A DNA stretch of 7,590 nt from NCBI GenBank assembly GCA_030039005.1, contig JASHQT010000155.1:1-7590 (forward strand). Reading direction: 5' to 3'. Positions 1-6,489 of this stretch are shown here, in pieces. The stretch's first letter is position 1, and each line of letters opens with the position of its first letter. The notes beneath the pieces are model-generated. The model was not told where the DNA came from. It searched no databases and saw only the letters and a program-made list of their open reading frames with translations. A program made the translations under genes and the position numbers. The stretch comes from Bryobacteraceae bacterium. Lineage in GTDB: Bacteria > Acidobacteriota > Terriglobia > Bryobacterales > Bryobacteraceae.

Positions 1-141
1 ACCGTCCGTCACCCCAAATATGGCCGCGGAACCGTGCTGCGTCGCGAAGGTGACGGCGAGGATGCTAAGCTCACGGTAAGCTTCCCCGGCTACGGCTTGA
101 AAAAGCTGGTGGAGAAGTATGCTGGAATTCAAGAGGATTGA
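1..141 (+). CDS. pcrA: C-terminal end of PcrA/UvrD-type ATP-dependent DNA helicase (5' end outside window)
   Basis: The window opens inside a reading frame whose last 46 codons end at a TGA. The visible peptide begins TVRHPKYGRGTVLRREGDG and ends KLVEKYAGIQED. In PcrA/UvrD family 1A helicases the extreme C-terminus is a small Tudor-like domain with the pattern VRHPKFGxGxV...V.F...G.K.L...YA.L, and this tail fits that pattern closely. That domain is known to dock on RNA polymerase and links the 3'-5' helicase to transcription-coupled repair and removal of transcription complexes. None of the helicase motifs lie in the window, so catalytic integrity cannot be judged. The tail ends 12 nt before a small basic ORF, suggesting co-transcription. 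UvrD and PcrA cannot be separated from the tail alone; PcrA is the usual name outside Gammaproteobacteria. Confidence 0.85.
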   Translation, partial: TVRHPKYGRGTVLRREGDGEDAKLTVSFPGYGLKKLVEKYAGIQED

Positions 142-153
142 TCGTTACTCAGA

Positions 154-312
154 ATGAATACCAAACACGTTGCAGATAAAGCCGAACGCAAGAAACTGAA
201 GCGCGCCGCGCGCAAGAAGGCCGCGCCCAAGGCCAAGCGTGCCTCCGGAGTGGCGCGCGGGTCGCAGAAGAAAAGAGTGAGACATATGGCCAAGGGTCAG
301 ACCAAGCGCTAG
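154..312 (+). CDS. Small highly basic protein of unknown function (52 aa), downstream of pcrA
   Basis: An ATG at 154 opens a 52-codon frame ending at TAG 310-312. The protein starts MNTKHVADKAERKKLKRAAR and ends MAKGQTKR. By my count 21 of 52 residues are Lys or Arg (about 40%), with almost no hydrophobic residues, so it should be very basic and largely unstructured or a single amphipathic helix. The composition (KKA, AAR, PKAKRA) resembles Lys/Ala-rich nucleic-acid-binding tails, and binding to DNA, rRNA or the helicase is only an inference. Codon choice looks coding: third positions are mostly G/C and AAG is preferred over AAA. It starts 12 nt after the helicase stop and has no good Shine-Dalgarno at normal spacing; the purine run AGAGGA at 133-138 is about 15 nt upstream. 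Translation may therefore be coupled to the helicase. I do not recognise a named family. Confidence 0.6.
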   Translation: MNTKHVADKAERKKLKRAARKKAAPKAKRASGVARGSQKKRVRHMAKGQTKR

Positions 313-334
313 CCCACTTCCGCTTGCTTACGCG

Positions 335-364
335 CGCGGCTCGGCCTGGCGTTTCTGAGCCGCG
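335..364 (+). terminator. Possible hairpin terminator after the pcrA/small-protein unit
   Basis: CGCGGCTC at 335-342 is exactly complementary to GAGCCGCG at 357-364, giving an 8-bp GC-rich stem with a 14-nt loop. It lies 22 nt after the small basic ORF and 20 nt before the permease start. No T-tract follows (ACCGTTAGGG), so it is not a classical intrinsic terminator. It could be a partial terminator, an mRNA-stabilising hairpin or chance. Confidence 0.3.
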
Positions 365-370
365 ACCGTT

Positions 371-376
371 AGGGAG
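371..376 (+). promoter_or_regulatory. Ribosome binding site for the amino-acid permease
   Basis: AGGGAG lies 8 nt before the ATG at 385. It supports that ATG as the start of the permease over later in-frame start codons. Confidence 0.6.
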
Positions 377-384
377 CGGTCCCC

Positions 385-1878
385 ATGACCCAGCTCCTAC
401 GCACCAAGTCCATCGACGCGCTGATCGCGGCTTCCGAGGAGCCCGAGCGCAAGCTGCGAAAATCGTTGGGCGTTTGGAGCCTGATCGCGATGGGGATCGG
501 CGCGGTGATCGGGTCGGGCATCTTCACGGTCACGGGCACCGCCGCAGCGGGCGAGCATTTCCTGGCCAAATCGATTCTCAAAGCGCCGGTGCTCGATCTG
601 CTGCTGAACGGCGGCGCGGCTTCCACGCTCAGCGGACGTCTGGGAGCTGGTCCAGGCATTTCGCTTTCGTTTGTGCTGGTGGCGATCGCGTGCGGGTTCG
701 CCGCCATCTGCTACGCCGAGCTGGCCTCGATGATTCCCGTCGCAGGCAGCGCGTACACGTATTCCTACGCGACGCTGGGCGAGATTTTCGCCTGGATCAT
801 CGGCTGGGATTTGATCCTGGAATACGCGTTCTCGAACATGAGCGTCGCGGTGGGCTTCTCGGCCTACGTGAACGATCTGCTCGATAACCTGTTCCACTTC
901 CATTTGCCGATGCAGCTTTCGCAGCCCATCTTTGAAGAAGGGCAACGCACGGGCGCGTGGTTCAACTTGACCGCATTCGTCGTCCTACTGATCCTGAGCT
1001 ATGTGCTGGTGCGCGGAGTGCGCGAGAGCGCGCAGACCAACAACACGATGGTGGTGATCAAGATCGTCGCGATTCTGCTGTTCGTCTTCGGCGCGGCGCA
1101 CGCGATCAACACCGCCAACTGGCATCCGTTCCTGCCCAACGGCTACTCGGGCGTGCTTTCGGGCGGGGCAATCGTTTTTTTCACGTACATCGGATTCGAC
1201 TCGGTCTCCACCGCGGCCGAGGAATGCGGACGGCCGCAGCGCGACATGCCCATCGGAATTTTCGCGACGCTCGCCATTTGCGCGGTACTCTATGGCTCGG
1301 TGGCGCTGGTGCTCACCGGCATCGCGCACTGGAACACGCTGGATAACGACGCGCCGGTGGCCAATGCGTTGAAGATGATCGGCATGAACCGCCTGCGTCT
1401 GATCGTGACGGCGGGCGCGCTGCTGGGCATGCTCTCGTCCTTGCTGGTGTTTCAATACGGTCAGGCGCGCATCTGGTTCGCGATGTCCCGCGACCGCCTG
1501 CTGCCCGATGTTTTCTCGCGCGTCCATCCCCGCTTCGCGACACCGCACGTCAGCACGTGGGTAGCGGGATTCCTGGTGGGAATTCCCGCTGGCATTTTCG
1601 ACGTGAGCTGGTTCGCCGATCTTTCCAACATCGGCACGCTATTCGCGTTCATCCTGGTGTCGGCCGGTGTGATCGTGCTGCGCCGGAAGCAGCCGGAGCG
1701 CCAGCGCGGCTTCCGAGTGCCATTAGTCCCATTGCTTCCTGCGATTTCCATCTTCTGCTGCCTGGTGCTGATGCTCAGCCTGCCGCTTGAAACCTGGCTG
1801 CGATTCTTTTCCTGGCTGATCATCGGGCTGTTCATTTATTTCCTGTACAGCCGCAAACGCGCCGCCGAAGTAGTTTAG
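385..1878 (+). CDS. APC superfamily amino-acid permease (cationic amino acid transporter-like)
   Basis: This 497-residue protein is an inner-membrane amino-acid transporter of the APC superfamily, closest in style to the CAT/YfnA group. The hallmark GIGAVIGSGIF sits in TM1 (residues 37-47). Further family motifs are CYAELASMIPVAGSAYTY (109-126) and FFTYIGFDSVSTAAEE (265-280) followed by CGRPQRDMP. About 12 hydrophobic segments can be picked out, roughly at 29-51, 91-112, 132-150, 195-212, 222-238, 257-278, 290-312, 335-356, 388-404, 408-431, 447-466 and 471-488. Length fits the family. An extra 30-odd residues (about 57-88) lie between TM1 and TM2, where most CAT proteins have a very short loop. 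The start is supported by AGGGAG 8 nt upstream. The tricorn-like protease gene begins 42 nt downstream, consistent with a joint role in peptide and amino-acid use. Substrate and direction (uptake or exchange) cannot be read from the sequence. Confidence 0.9.
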   Translation: MTQLLRTKSIDALIAASEEPERKLRKSLGVWSLIAMGIGAVIGSGIFTVTGTAAAGEHFLAKSILKAPVLDLLLNGGAASTLSGRLGAGPGISLSFVLVAIACGFAAICYAELASMIPVAGSAYTYSYATLGEIFAWIIGWDLILEYAFSNMSVAVGFSAYVNDLLDNLFHFHLPMQLSQPIFEEGQRTGAWFNLTAFVVLLILSYVLVRGVRESAQTNNTMVVIKIVAILLFVFGAAHAINTANWHPFLPNGYSGVLSGGAIVFFTYIGFDSVSTAAEECGRPQRDMPIGIFATLAICAVLYGSVALVLTGIAHWNTLDNDAPVANALKMIGMNRLRLIVTAGALLGMLSSLLVFQYGQARIWFAMSRDRLLPDVFSRVHPRFATPHVSTWVAGFLVGIPAGIFDVSWFADLSNIGTLFAFILVSAGVIVLRRKQPERQRGFRVPLVPLLPAISIFCCLVLMLSLPLETWLRFFSWLIIGLFIYFLYSRKRAAEVV

Positions 1879-1909
1879 TTCGGCCGGCGCTAAGATAAAA
1901 CATCTGCCT

Positions 1910-1915
1910 AGGAGG
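1910..1915 (+). promoter_or_regulatory. Strong ribosome binding site for the tricorn homologue
   Basis: A perfect AGGAGG lies 5 nt before the GTG at 1921. It fixes a non-ATG start for this gene and predicts efficient translation. Confidence 0.8.
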
Positions 1916-1920
1916 ACCGC

Positions 1921-4900
1921 GTGACTAAAGCCGTAATAGCCACCTTGCTATTCGCGTCACTGGCGGCGGCCGACCAGCCGCTGTTGCCGCAAAAACCGAC
2001 CCTCAACAAAACTCACATCGTATTCGCTTATGCGGGCGATCTGTGGAGCGTGCCGCGTGAAGGCGGCGTTGCGGTGCGGCTCACCGCCGGCCAGGGCATC
2101 GAAACCGACCCGATTTTTTCGCCCGACGGCGCCCTGATTGCGTTTCAAGGCGAGTACGAAGGGAATCGCGACGTGTACGTCATGCCCGCCGAGGGCGGAA
2201 CGCCGAAGCGCTTGACATATCATCCGGGCAACGATGATCCGGTGGGTTGGACGCCGGACGGCAAACAGGTCCTGTTCCGGTCGGATCGCACCAATTACGC
2301 GCGTATCACGCAGCTCTTCACCATCTCTCGCGACGGCGGATTCCCGGCGCCAGTAGATCTGCCCATGGCCTACGACGGATCGTATTCTTCCGACGCGAGC
2401 CGCCTCGCCTACATGCCCATTTCGCCCGCGTTTGAGGCCTGGAAGCGCTACCGCGGCGGCGAAACTACGCCTATCTGGCTGGCCAATCTGGCCGATGCCA
2501 AGATCGAAAAAATCCCGCGCGAAAATTCGAACGACTTCAACCCCATGTGGCTCGGCGACAAGGTTTACTTCTTGTCGGACCGCGCGGGTCCGGCGTCGCT
2601 GTTCGTCTACGACACTCGAAGCCGCAAGGTGAACGAGCTAGTGCATAACGACAGCTTCGACATGAAGTCGGCCAGGTTGGGCCCCGGCGCGATCGTGTAT
2701 GAGCAGTTCGGTTCCATTCATTTGTACGATCTCCAGACCGGCAGATCGAAGAAGGTTGAGGTTACGGTTGCGGGCGACATCCCGGCGCTGCAGCCGTCAT
2801 TTGAAAAGCTGGCTGCGCGCATCTCCAACGCGAGTCTTTCGCCCACCGGCGCGCGAGCGTTGTTTGAAGCGCGGGGCGAAATCTTCACTGTGCCCGCCGA
2901 AAAAGGCGACGTGCGCGATCTTACCAATACGCCGGGTGTGGCCGAGCGCTTCCCCTCCTGGTCGCCCGACGGCCAGCACATCGCGTATTTTTCAGACGAA
3001 TCCGGCGAATACGAGCTGCATCTTCGCCCGCAGAGCGGCCTGGGCGAGGTGGAAAAGATCAAGCTGCCGCCTGCGTTTTACTATGACCCGAACTGGTCGC
3101 CGGACGGCAAGAAGATTGCCTATGAGGACAGCCAGCGCCAGCTCTGGTACATCGATCTCGATTCCAAGAAGCCGGTGCTGATCGACAAGGACACTTATTT
3201 CACGCCCGCACGCGGAATGAATCCCGATTGGTCTGCCGATAGCAAGTGGATCACTTATACGAAAATTCTGAAGAATCACCTGCGCGCGGTTTTCCTCTAT
3301 TCGCTCGCTGGCGGCCAGCCGCACCAGGCGTCGGACGGCATGAGCGACGCCCAATTCGCGCGCTTCGACAAGAACGGCAAATATCTGTATTTCGCCGCGA
3401 GCACCAACGTCGGCCTCACCACGGCGTGGCTTGATATGTCCGGCGATGACCGTCCGACGTCATCGAGCGTGTATGTGATGGTTTTGAGAAAGGATGATCC
3501 CTCACCGTTAGCGCCGGAGAGCGACGAAGATAAGGGAGCGCAGGTCAAGGCGGAAGACAAGGGAGATAAGGGAGATAAGGAATCCAAGAGTTCAGAATCC
3601 AAGAATTCAGAATTCAGAATCGATTTGGCGGGTCTGGACCAGCGGACGCTGGCGCTCCCGATCCCAGCGCGGGATTATATGTCGCTGGACGTGGCCAAGA
3701 CCGGAATCGTCTTCCTCACCGAGCGTGTCGAAAACCCGGCCGCTCCGCCGGCGGAAAGGGAAACCGCAACGCTCTACAAGTTCGATCTGAAAACGCGCAA
3801 AACCGACAAGGCGCTGGAGAACCTGCGCGCTTTCAAGGTTTCCCAGGACGGCGAAAAGATGCTGTACCAACAGGGCCCGAACTGGACGATTTCGGCCGCC
3901 GGAACGCCCGCCAAGCCGGGCGAAGGCACGCTAAAGCTGGACGGCATGGAGGCCCGTATCGACCCGCGTGCCGAATGGAAGCAGATGTATCACGAAGTCT
4001 GGCGCATCGAGCGCGATTTCTTCTACGATCCCAATTTACACGGTCTGGATTGGCGCACCGAGGAGAAGCAGTTCGAGCCGTACGCCGATAGCGTGGCCAG
4101 CCGCGGGGATCTGAACTATATCTTCGAAGAAATGCTCGGCGAATTGACGGTCGGCCATTTGTTCGTGCGTGGCGGCGCGTTCCCGGAGGTGAAGCGCGTG
4201 AGAGGCGGGCTGCTCGGCGCGGATTACCAGATCGAGAACGGCCGCTACCGCTTCGCGAAGGTTTACACCGGCGAGAATTGGAATCCGCAGTTGAAGGCCC
4301 CGCTGACACAGCCCGGTGTCAACGTAATCGCGGGCGAGTACTTGCTAGCCGTCAATGGCCGCGATGTTGCGCCGCCCGCGAACCTCTACAGTTTCTTCGA
4401 AGAGACCGCGGGCAAATCCGTGGTGCTGCGCGTGGGACCGAATCCCGACGGCTCGGGATCGCGCGAAGTCACCGTCGTGCCGGTGGAGAGCGAAACCGCG
4501 TTGCGCAATCTGGATTGGATCGAAGCGAACCGGCGCAAAGTGGATCAGATGAGCGGCGGACGGCTGGCTTACGTGTACCTGCCCAATACCGGCGAGGGCG
4601 GCTTTACTAATTTCAATCGTTACTATTTCGCGCAAGTGGGCAAAGAAGGCGCGGTGATCGATGAGCGCTTCAATTCCGGAGGACAAATCGCGGATTACAT
4701 CATCGACTACATGAGCCGGCCGCTGACCAATTTCTTCATGACGCGCGCCGGCGAGGCCTTCACCACGCCGCAGGAGGCGATCTTCGGGCCCAAGGCGATG
4801 ATCATCAATGAATACGCCGGCTCGGGCGGCGACGCCATGCCGTGGCTCTTCCGCCAGCGCGGTATCGGCCCGCTGATCGGGAAGCGGACCTGGGGCGGAT

Positions 4901-5196
4901 TGGTAGGTATCGTCGGATTTCCTTCGCTCATCGATGGCGGCTTGGTAACCGCCCCCGACCTCGCCTTTTACAATTTGAAGGGCGAATGGGACGTGGAGAA
5001 TCACGGCGTCGCGCCCGACATCGAAGTGGAATACGATCCGGCAACGGTCCGCGCCGGGCACGATCCGCAGTTGGAGAAGGCTGTGCAGGTGGTGATGGCC
5101 GAGTTGGAGAAACATCCCACCCCGCAGTACCATCAGCCGCCGTTCCCGAACTATCACAAGACGACAGCAGCCTCCAGCGCAACGTCGTCCCGATGA
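1921..5196 (+). CDS. Secreted tricorn protease homologue (S41/tricorn family serine peptidase)
   Basis: This 1091-residue protein starts at GTG after a perfect AGGAGG. Residues 1-17 form a signal peptide with a hydrophobic core AVIATLLFASLAAA and a likely cut after A17 (AAA-D), so it should act outside the cytoplasm, unlike the archaeal enzyme. Domains in order: TolB/WD40-like propeller blades with SPDG-type repeats (about 30-300: FSPDGALIAF, TPDGKQVLFRSD); a second propeller (about 300-670: WSPDGQHIAYFSDE, WSPDGKKIAYED); the first core domain (about 683-755: YHEVWRIERDFFYDPNLHG); a PDZ-like segment (about 760-855, with EYLLAVNGRDV); and the second core domain (about 858-1065). The predicted catalytic residues are H746 (ELTVGHLF), S968 (NEYAGSGGD) and E1026 (WDVENHGVAPDI), matching H746, S965 and E1023 of Thermoplasma tricorn. 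The tetrad serine 745 is Gly here. A charged linker (about 524-566) is encoded by tandem DNA repeats. It likely cleaves oligopeptides and may feed the permease encoded upstream. Confidence 0.92.
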   Translation: MTKAVIATLLFASLAAADQPLLPQKPTLNKTHIVFAYAGDLWSVPREGGVAVRLTAGQGIETDPIFSPDGALIAFQGEYEGNRDVYVMPAEGGTPKRLTYHPGNDDPVGWTPDGKQVLFRSDRTNYARITQLFTISRDGGFPAPVDLPMAYDGSYSSDASRLAYMPISPAFEAWKRYRGGETTPIWLANLADAKIEKIPRENSNDFNPMWLGDKVYFLSDRAGPASLFVYDTRSRKVNELVHNDSFDMKSARLGPGAIVYEQFGSIHLYDLQTGRSKKVEVTVAGDIPALQPSFEKLAARISNASLSPTGARALFEARGEIFTVPAEKGDVRDLTNTPGVAERFPSWSPDGQHIAYFSDESGEYELHLRPQSGLGEVEKIKLPPAFYYDPNWSPDGKKIAYEDSQRQLWYIDLDSKKPVLIDKDTYFTPARGMNPDWSADSKWITYTKILKNHLRAVFLYSLAGGQPHQASDGMSDAQFARFDKNGKYLYFAASTNVGLTTAWLDMSGDDRPTSSSVYVMVLRKDDPSPLAPESDEDKGAQVKAEDKGDKGDKESKSSESKNSEFRIDLAGLDQRTLALPIPARDYMSLDVAKTGIVFLTERVENPAAPPAERETATLYKFDLKTRKTDKALENLRAFKVSQDGEKMLYQQGPNWTISAAGTPAKPGEGTLKLDGMEARIDPRAEWKQMYHEVWRIERDFFYDPNLHGLDWRTEEKQFEPYADSVASRGDLNYIFEEMLGELTVGHLFVRGGAFPEVKRVRGGLLGADYQIENGRYRFAKVYTGENWNPQLKAPLTQPGVNVIAGEYLLAVNGRDVAPPANLYSFFEETAGKSVVLRVGPNPDGSGSREVTVVPVESETALRNLDWIEANRRKVDQMSGGRLAYVYLPNTGEGGFTNFNRYYFAQVGKEGAVIDERFNSGGQIADYIIDYMSRPLTNFFMTRAGEAFTTPQEAIFGPKAMIINEYAGSGGDAMPWLFRQRGIGPLIGKRTWGGLVGIVGFPSLIDGGLVTAPDLAFYNLKGEWDVENHGVAPDIEVEYDPATVRAGHDPQLEKAVQVVMAELEKHPTPQYHQPPFPNYHKTTAASSATSSR
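3556..3621. repeat. In-frame tandem repeats encoding the Asp/Lys/Ser linker of the tricorn protein
   Basis: Three consecutive 9-bp units lie at 3556-3564 (GACAAGGGA), 3565-3573 (GATAAGGGA) and 3574-3582 (GATAAGGAA), encoding DKG DKG DKE. Two 15-bp units follow directly at 3583-3597 (TCCAAGAGTTCAGAA) and 3598-3612 (TCCAAGAATTCAGAA), encoding SKSSE and SKNSE, and then a partial copy TTCAGAATC. A further GATAAGGGAG copy lies at 3529-3538. The stretch is AT-richer and more purine-biased than the surrounding gene. All unit lengths are multiples of three, so copy-number change keeps the frame. Confidence 0.85.
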
Positions 5197-5252
5197 GCCG
5201 TGATTTCGGCGGCGCCCCGGCGCCCAGTAGATTTACCGGGTTCCGGATGCGT

Positions 5253-5258
5253 TATAAG
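5253..5258 (+). promoter_or_regulatory. Possible -10 box of a near-leaderless promoter for the kinase-like gene
   Basis: TATAAG matches the -10 consensus at five of six bases and ends 11 nt before the ATG at 5270, so transcription would start about 5 nt before that ATG. No convincing -35 box is seen about 17 nt upstream. No Shine-Dalgarno precedes the ATG, which is compatible with leaderless-type initiation. A short AT-rich hexamer can easily occur by chance. Confidence 0.3.
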
Positions 5259-5269
5259 CCGATTGCGCC

Positions 5270-6469
5270 ATGCGGTTCGAACGGGAGATGCGATCGCTTG
5301 CCAGGCTAAACGATCCAAACATCGCGGCCCTTCACAACGCCATCCATGCGAAAAACGAGCTGATTCTGATGATGGAATACCTCGAAGGGCAAACGCTCGA
5401 GAGCCTGTTCCATGCGGGACGGTTTCCGCTCATCGAAGGAATCAAATATGTGAAGCAGGTGCTCGCCGCGCTCGGATACGCGCACCGGGATGGAGTGGTG
5501 CATCGCGACCTCAACCCTGCCAACGTGATGATTACGTCGGGAGGACAAGCGAAGCTGATGGATTTCGGCCTCTCGAAATCCTATGGCGACTCCCTGCTCA
5601 CCAATTGCGGAGAGGTGCTCGGCTCGCTGCCCTACATGGCGCCGGAGCAGGTGAAAGGAACCACGCAGCCGGACCGGCGCAGCGATCTCTATTCCGCGGG
5701 CGCTATTTTCTACATTTTCTACGAGCATCTCACTGGGCGCACGCCGTTCGGAGCCAAGCGGCGACTGGCCGCCGTGATTACCGATACCGAAGCCGATCCC
5801 CAACCGCCCAGCCAGTTCGACACAAGGCTGTCGGCGCAGTGGGATGAAATTGTCCAGCGCGCTCTGGCGCGAGATCCGGTGCACCGGTATCAATCGGCGG
5901 AGGAGTTTCTTACCGCCCTCGCTCGACTCGAGGAGCCTGCCGTCGCAGAGCTTCCACTGCCACGGCTGGGGACCCTGGGGATCGGAGTCGCCCTATTTGC
6001 GGGAGTGATCCTGGTTCTAGTGGCCTCGCCCTGGGTCAAGCGGCTCCTCCCTCCCATGGCGATTGCGGTCCAACGGTTCCACATCGCGCCTCCGCCGTTT
6101 GCGATAGTGGTCCCACACACCGTGCGCGCGATCTCGCCGCTTCCCGTAGCAGAAACATCGAGCCACCAGCGCGTGTCCCGCGCCAGGCACGTTGCCGAAC
6201 CGGCACGCGGCCGCGAGTTTTCCGCGATGCTTCCGGCCGCCGAGCCCGCGCTCGCGACGCCGGTGCCCGCTGGCCCGTCCTTCGCGGTCACAGAGAAACC
6301 ACAGCCGGCCGCAGTCCTCGACCAGGGCGCGCCCAATACCTCGGCGGTTTCCGATGAGACGGAAAGCTCGCCCACTACCACGCCGCACAAAAAGCATTTC
6401 TGGAGCAAGTGGAACGTCTTCCGGAACCGCCGCTCGGCATCCGAAGAAGAAACGGAAGGAAAACCGTAA
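5270..6469 (+). CDS. N-lobe-less, membrane-anchored Ser/Thr protein kinase homologue (probable pseudokinase or 5'-truncated gene)
   Basis: The 399-residue frame begins directly in the kinase alpha-C helix (RFEREMRSLARLNDPNIAAL, residues 2-20). It then shows the hinge region (MMEYLEGQTLESL), the catalytic loop HRDLNPAN (78-85, with D80 and N85), MDFG (97-100), GSLPYMAPEQ (118-127), RRSDLYSAG (136-144) and a C-lobe end RYQSAEEFL (206-213). The glycine-rich loop and the ATP-binding lysine of strand beta-3 are absent. The intergenic space of 73 nt cannot hold them, and an in-frame TAA lies four codons upstream of the ATG. The HRDLK lysine is replaced by Asn82. A membrane segment spans about 233-254, followed by a Pro/Ala-rich tail with a basic, aromatic end (HKKHFWSKWNVFRNRR). 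Phosphotransfer is therefore unlikely. It could be a membrane scaffold pseudokinase or a recently truncated gene; the long intact frame argues against advanced decay. The ATG has no Shine-Dalgarno, so the exact start is uncertain. Confidence 0.8.
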   Translation: MRFEREMRSLARLNDPNIAALHNAIHAKNELILMMEYLEGQTLESLFHAGRFPLIEGIKYVKQVLAALGYAHRDGVVHRDLNPANVMITSGGQAKLMDFGLSKSYGDSLLTNCGEVLGSLPYMAPEQVKGTTQPDRRSDLYSAGAIFYIFYEHLTGRTPFGAKRRLAAVITDTEADPQPPSQFDTRLSAQWDEIVQRALARDPVHRYQSAEEFLTALARLEEPAVAELPLPRLGTLGIGVALFAGVILVLVASPWVKRLLPPMAIAVQRFHIAPPPFAIVVPHTVRAISPLPVAETSSHQRVSRARHVAEPARGREFSAMLPAAEPALATPVPAGPSFAVTEKPQPAAVLDQGAPNTSAVSDETESSPTTTPHKKHFWSKWNVFRNRRSASEEETEGKP

Positions 6470-6489
6470 GCGTTTTTGTTGAATCGGGC

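Noticed and set aside
324..887. Long open frame on the plus strand overlapping the permease gene, with similar minus-strand frames (397-945, 985-1548)
   Set aside because: Arg/Ala/Gly/His-rich translations typical of shadow frames in GC-rich DNA; the permease frame has clear family motifs throughout.
1891..1896. TAAGAT as a -10 box for a separate tricorn promoter
   Set aside because: Only four of six consensus bases and no -35 partner; the short gap after the permease is better explained by co-transcription.
4345..5157. 270-codon minus-strand open frame opposite the tricorn C-terminus
   Set aside because: No recognisable motifs and no ribosome site seen; it lies opposite a highly conserved catalytic region, so it is explained as a codon-bias shadow.
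5211..5224. GGCGCC-CC-GGCGCC hairpin after the tricorn gene as a terminator
   Set aside because: Stem of only 5 bp with a 4-nt loop and no following T-run; likely a by-product of high GC.
5200..5847. Plus-strand 215-codon frame overlapping the kinase start, examined as a possible source of the missing N-lobe
   Set aside because: Its translation shows no glycine-rich loop or VAIK-like segment, and it simply shadows the kinase C-lobe in another frame.
5890..6408. Minus-strand 172-codon frame opposite the kinase C-tail
   Set aside because: Low-complexity Ala/Gly/Ser/Arg composition mirrors the Pro/Ala-rich tail on the other strand; no independent evidence of coding.
6452..6476. ACGG/CCGT mini-hairpin followed by CGTTTTTG at the end of the kinase-like gene as an intrinsic terminator
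   Set aside because: A 4-bp stem is too weak, and the T-run is short and separated from the stem by several bases.
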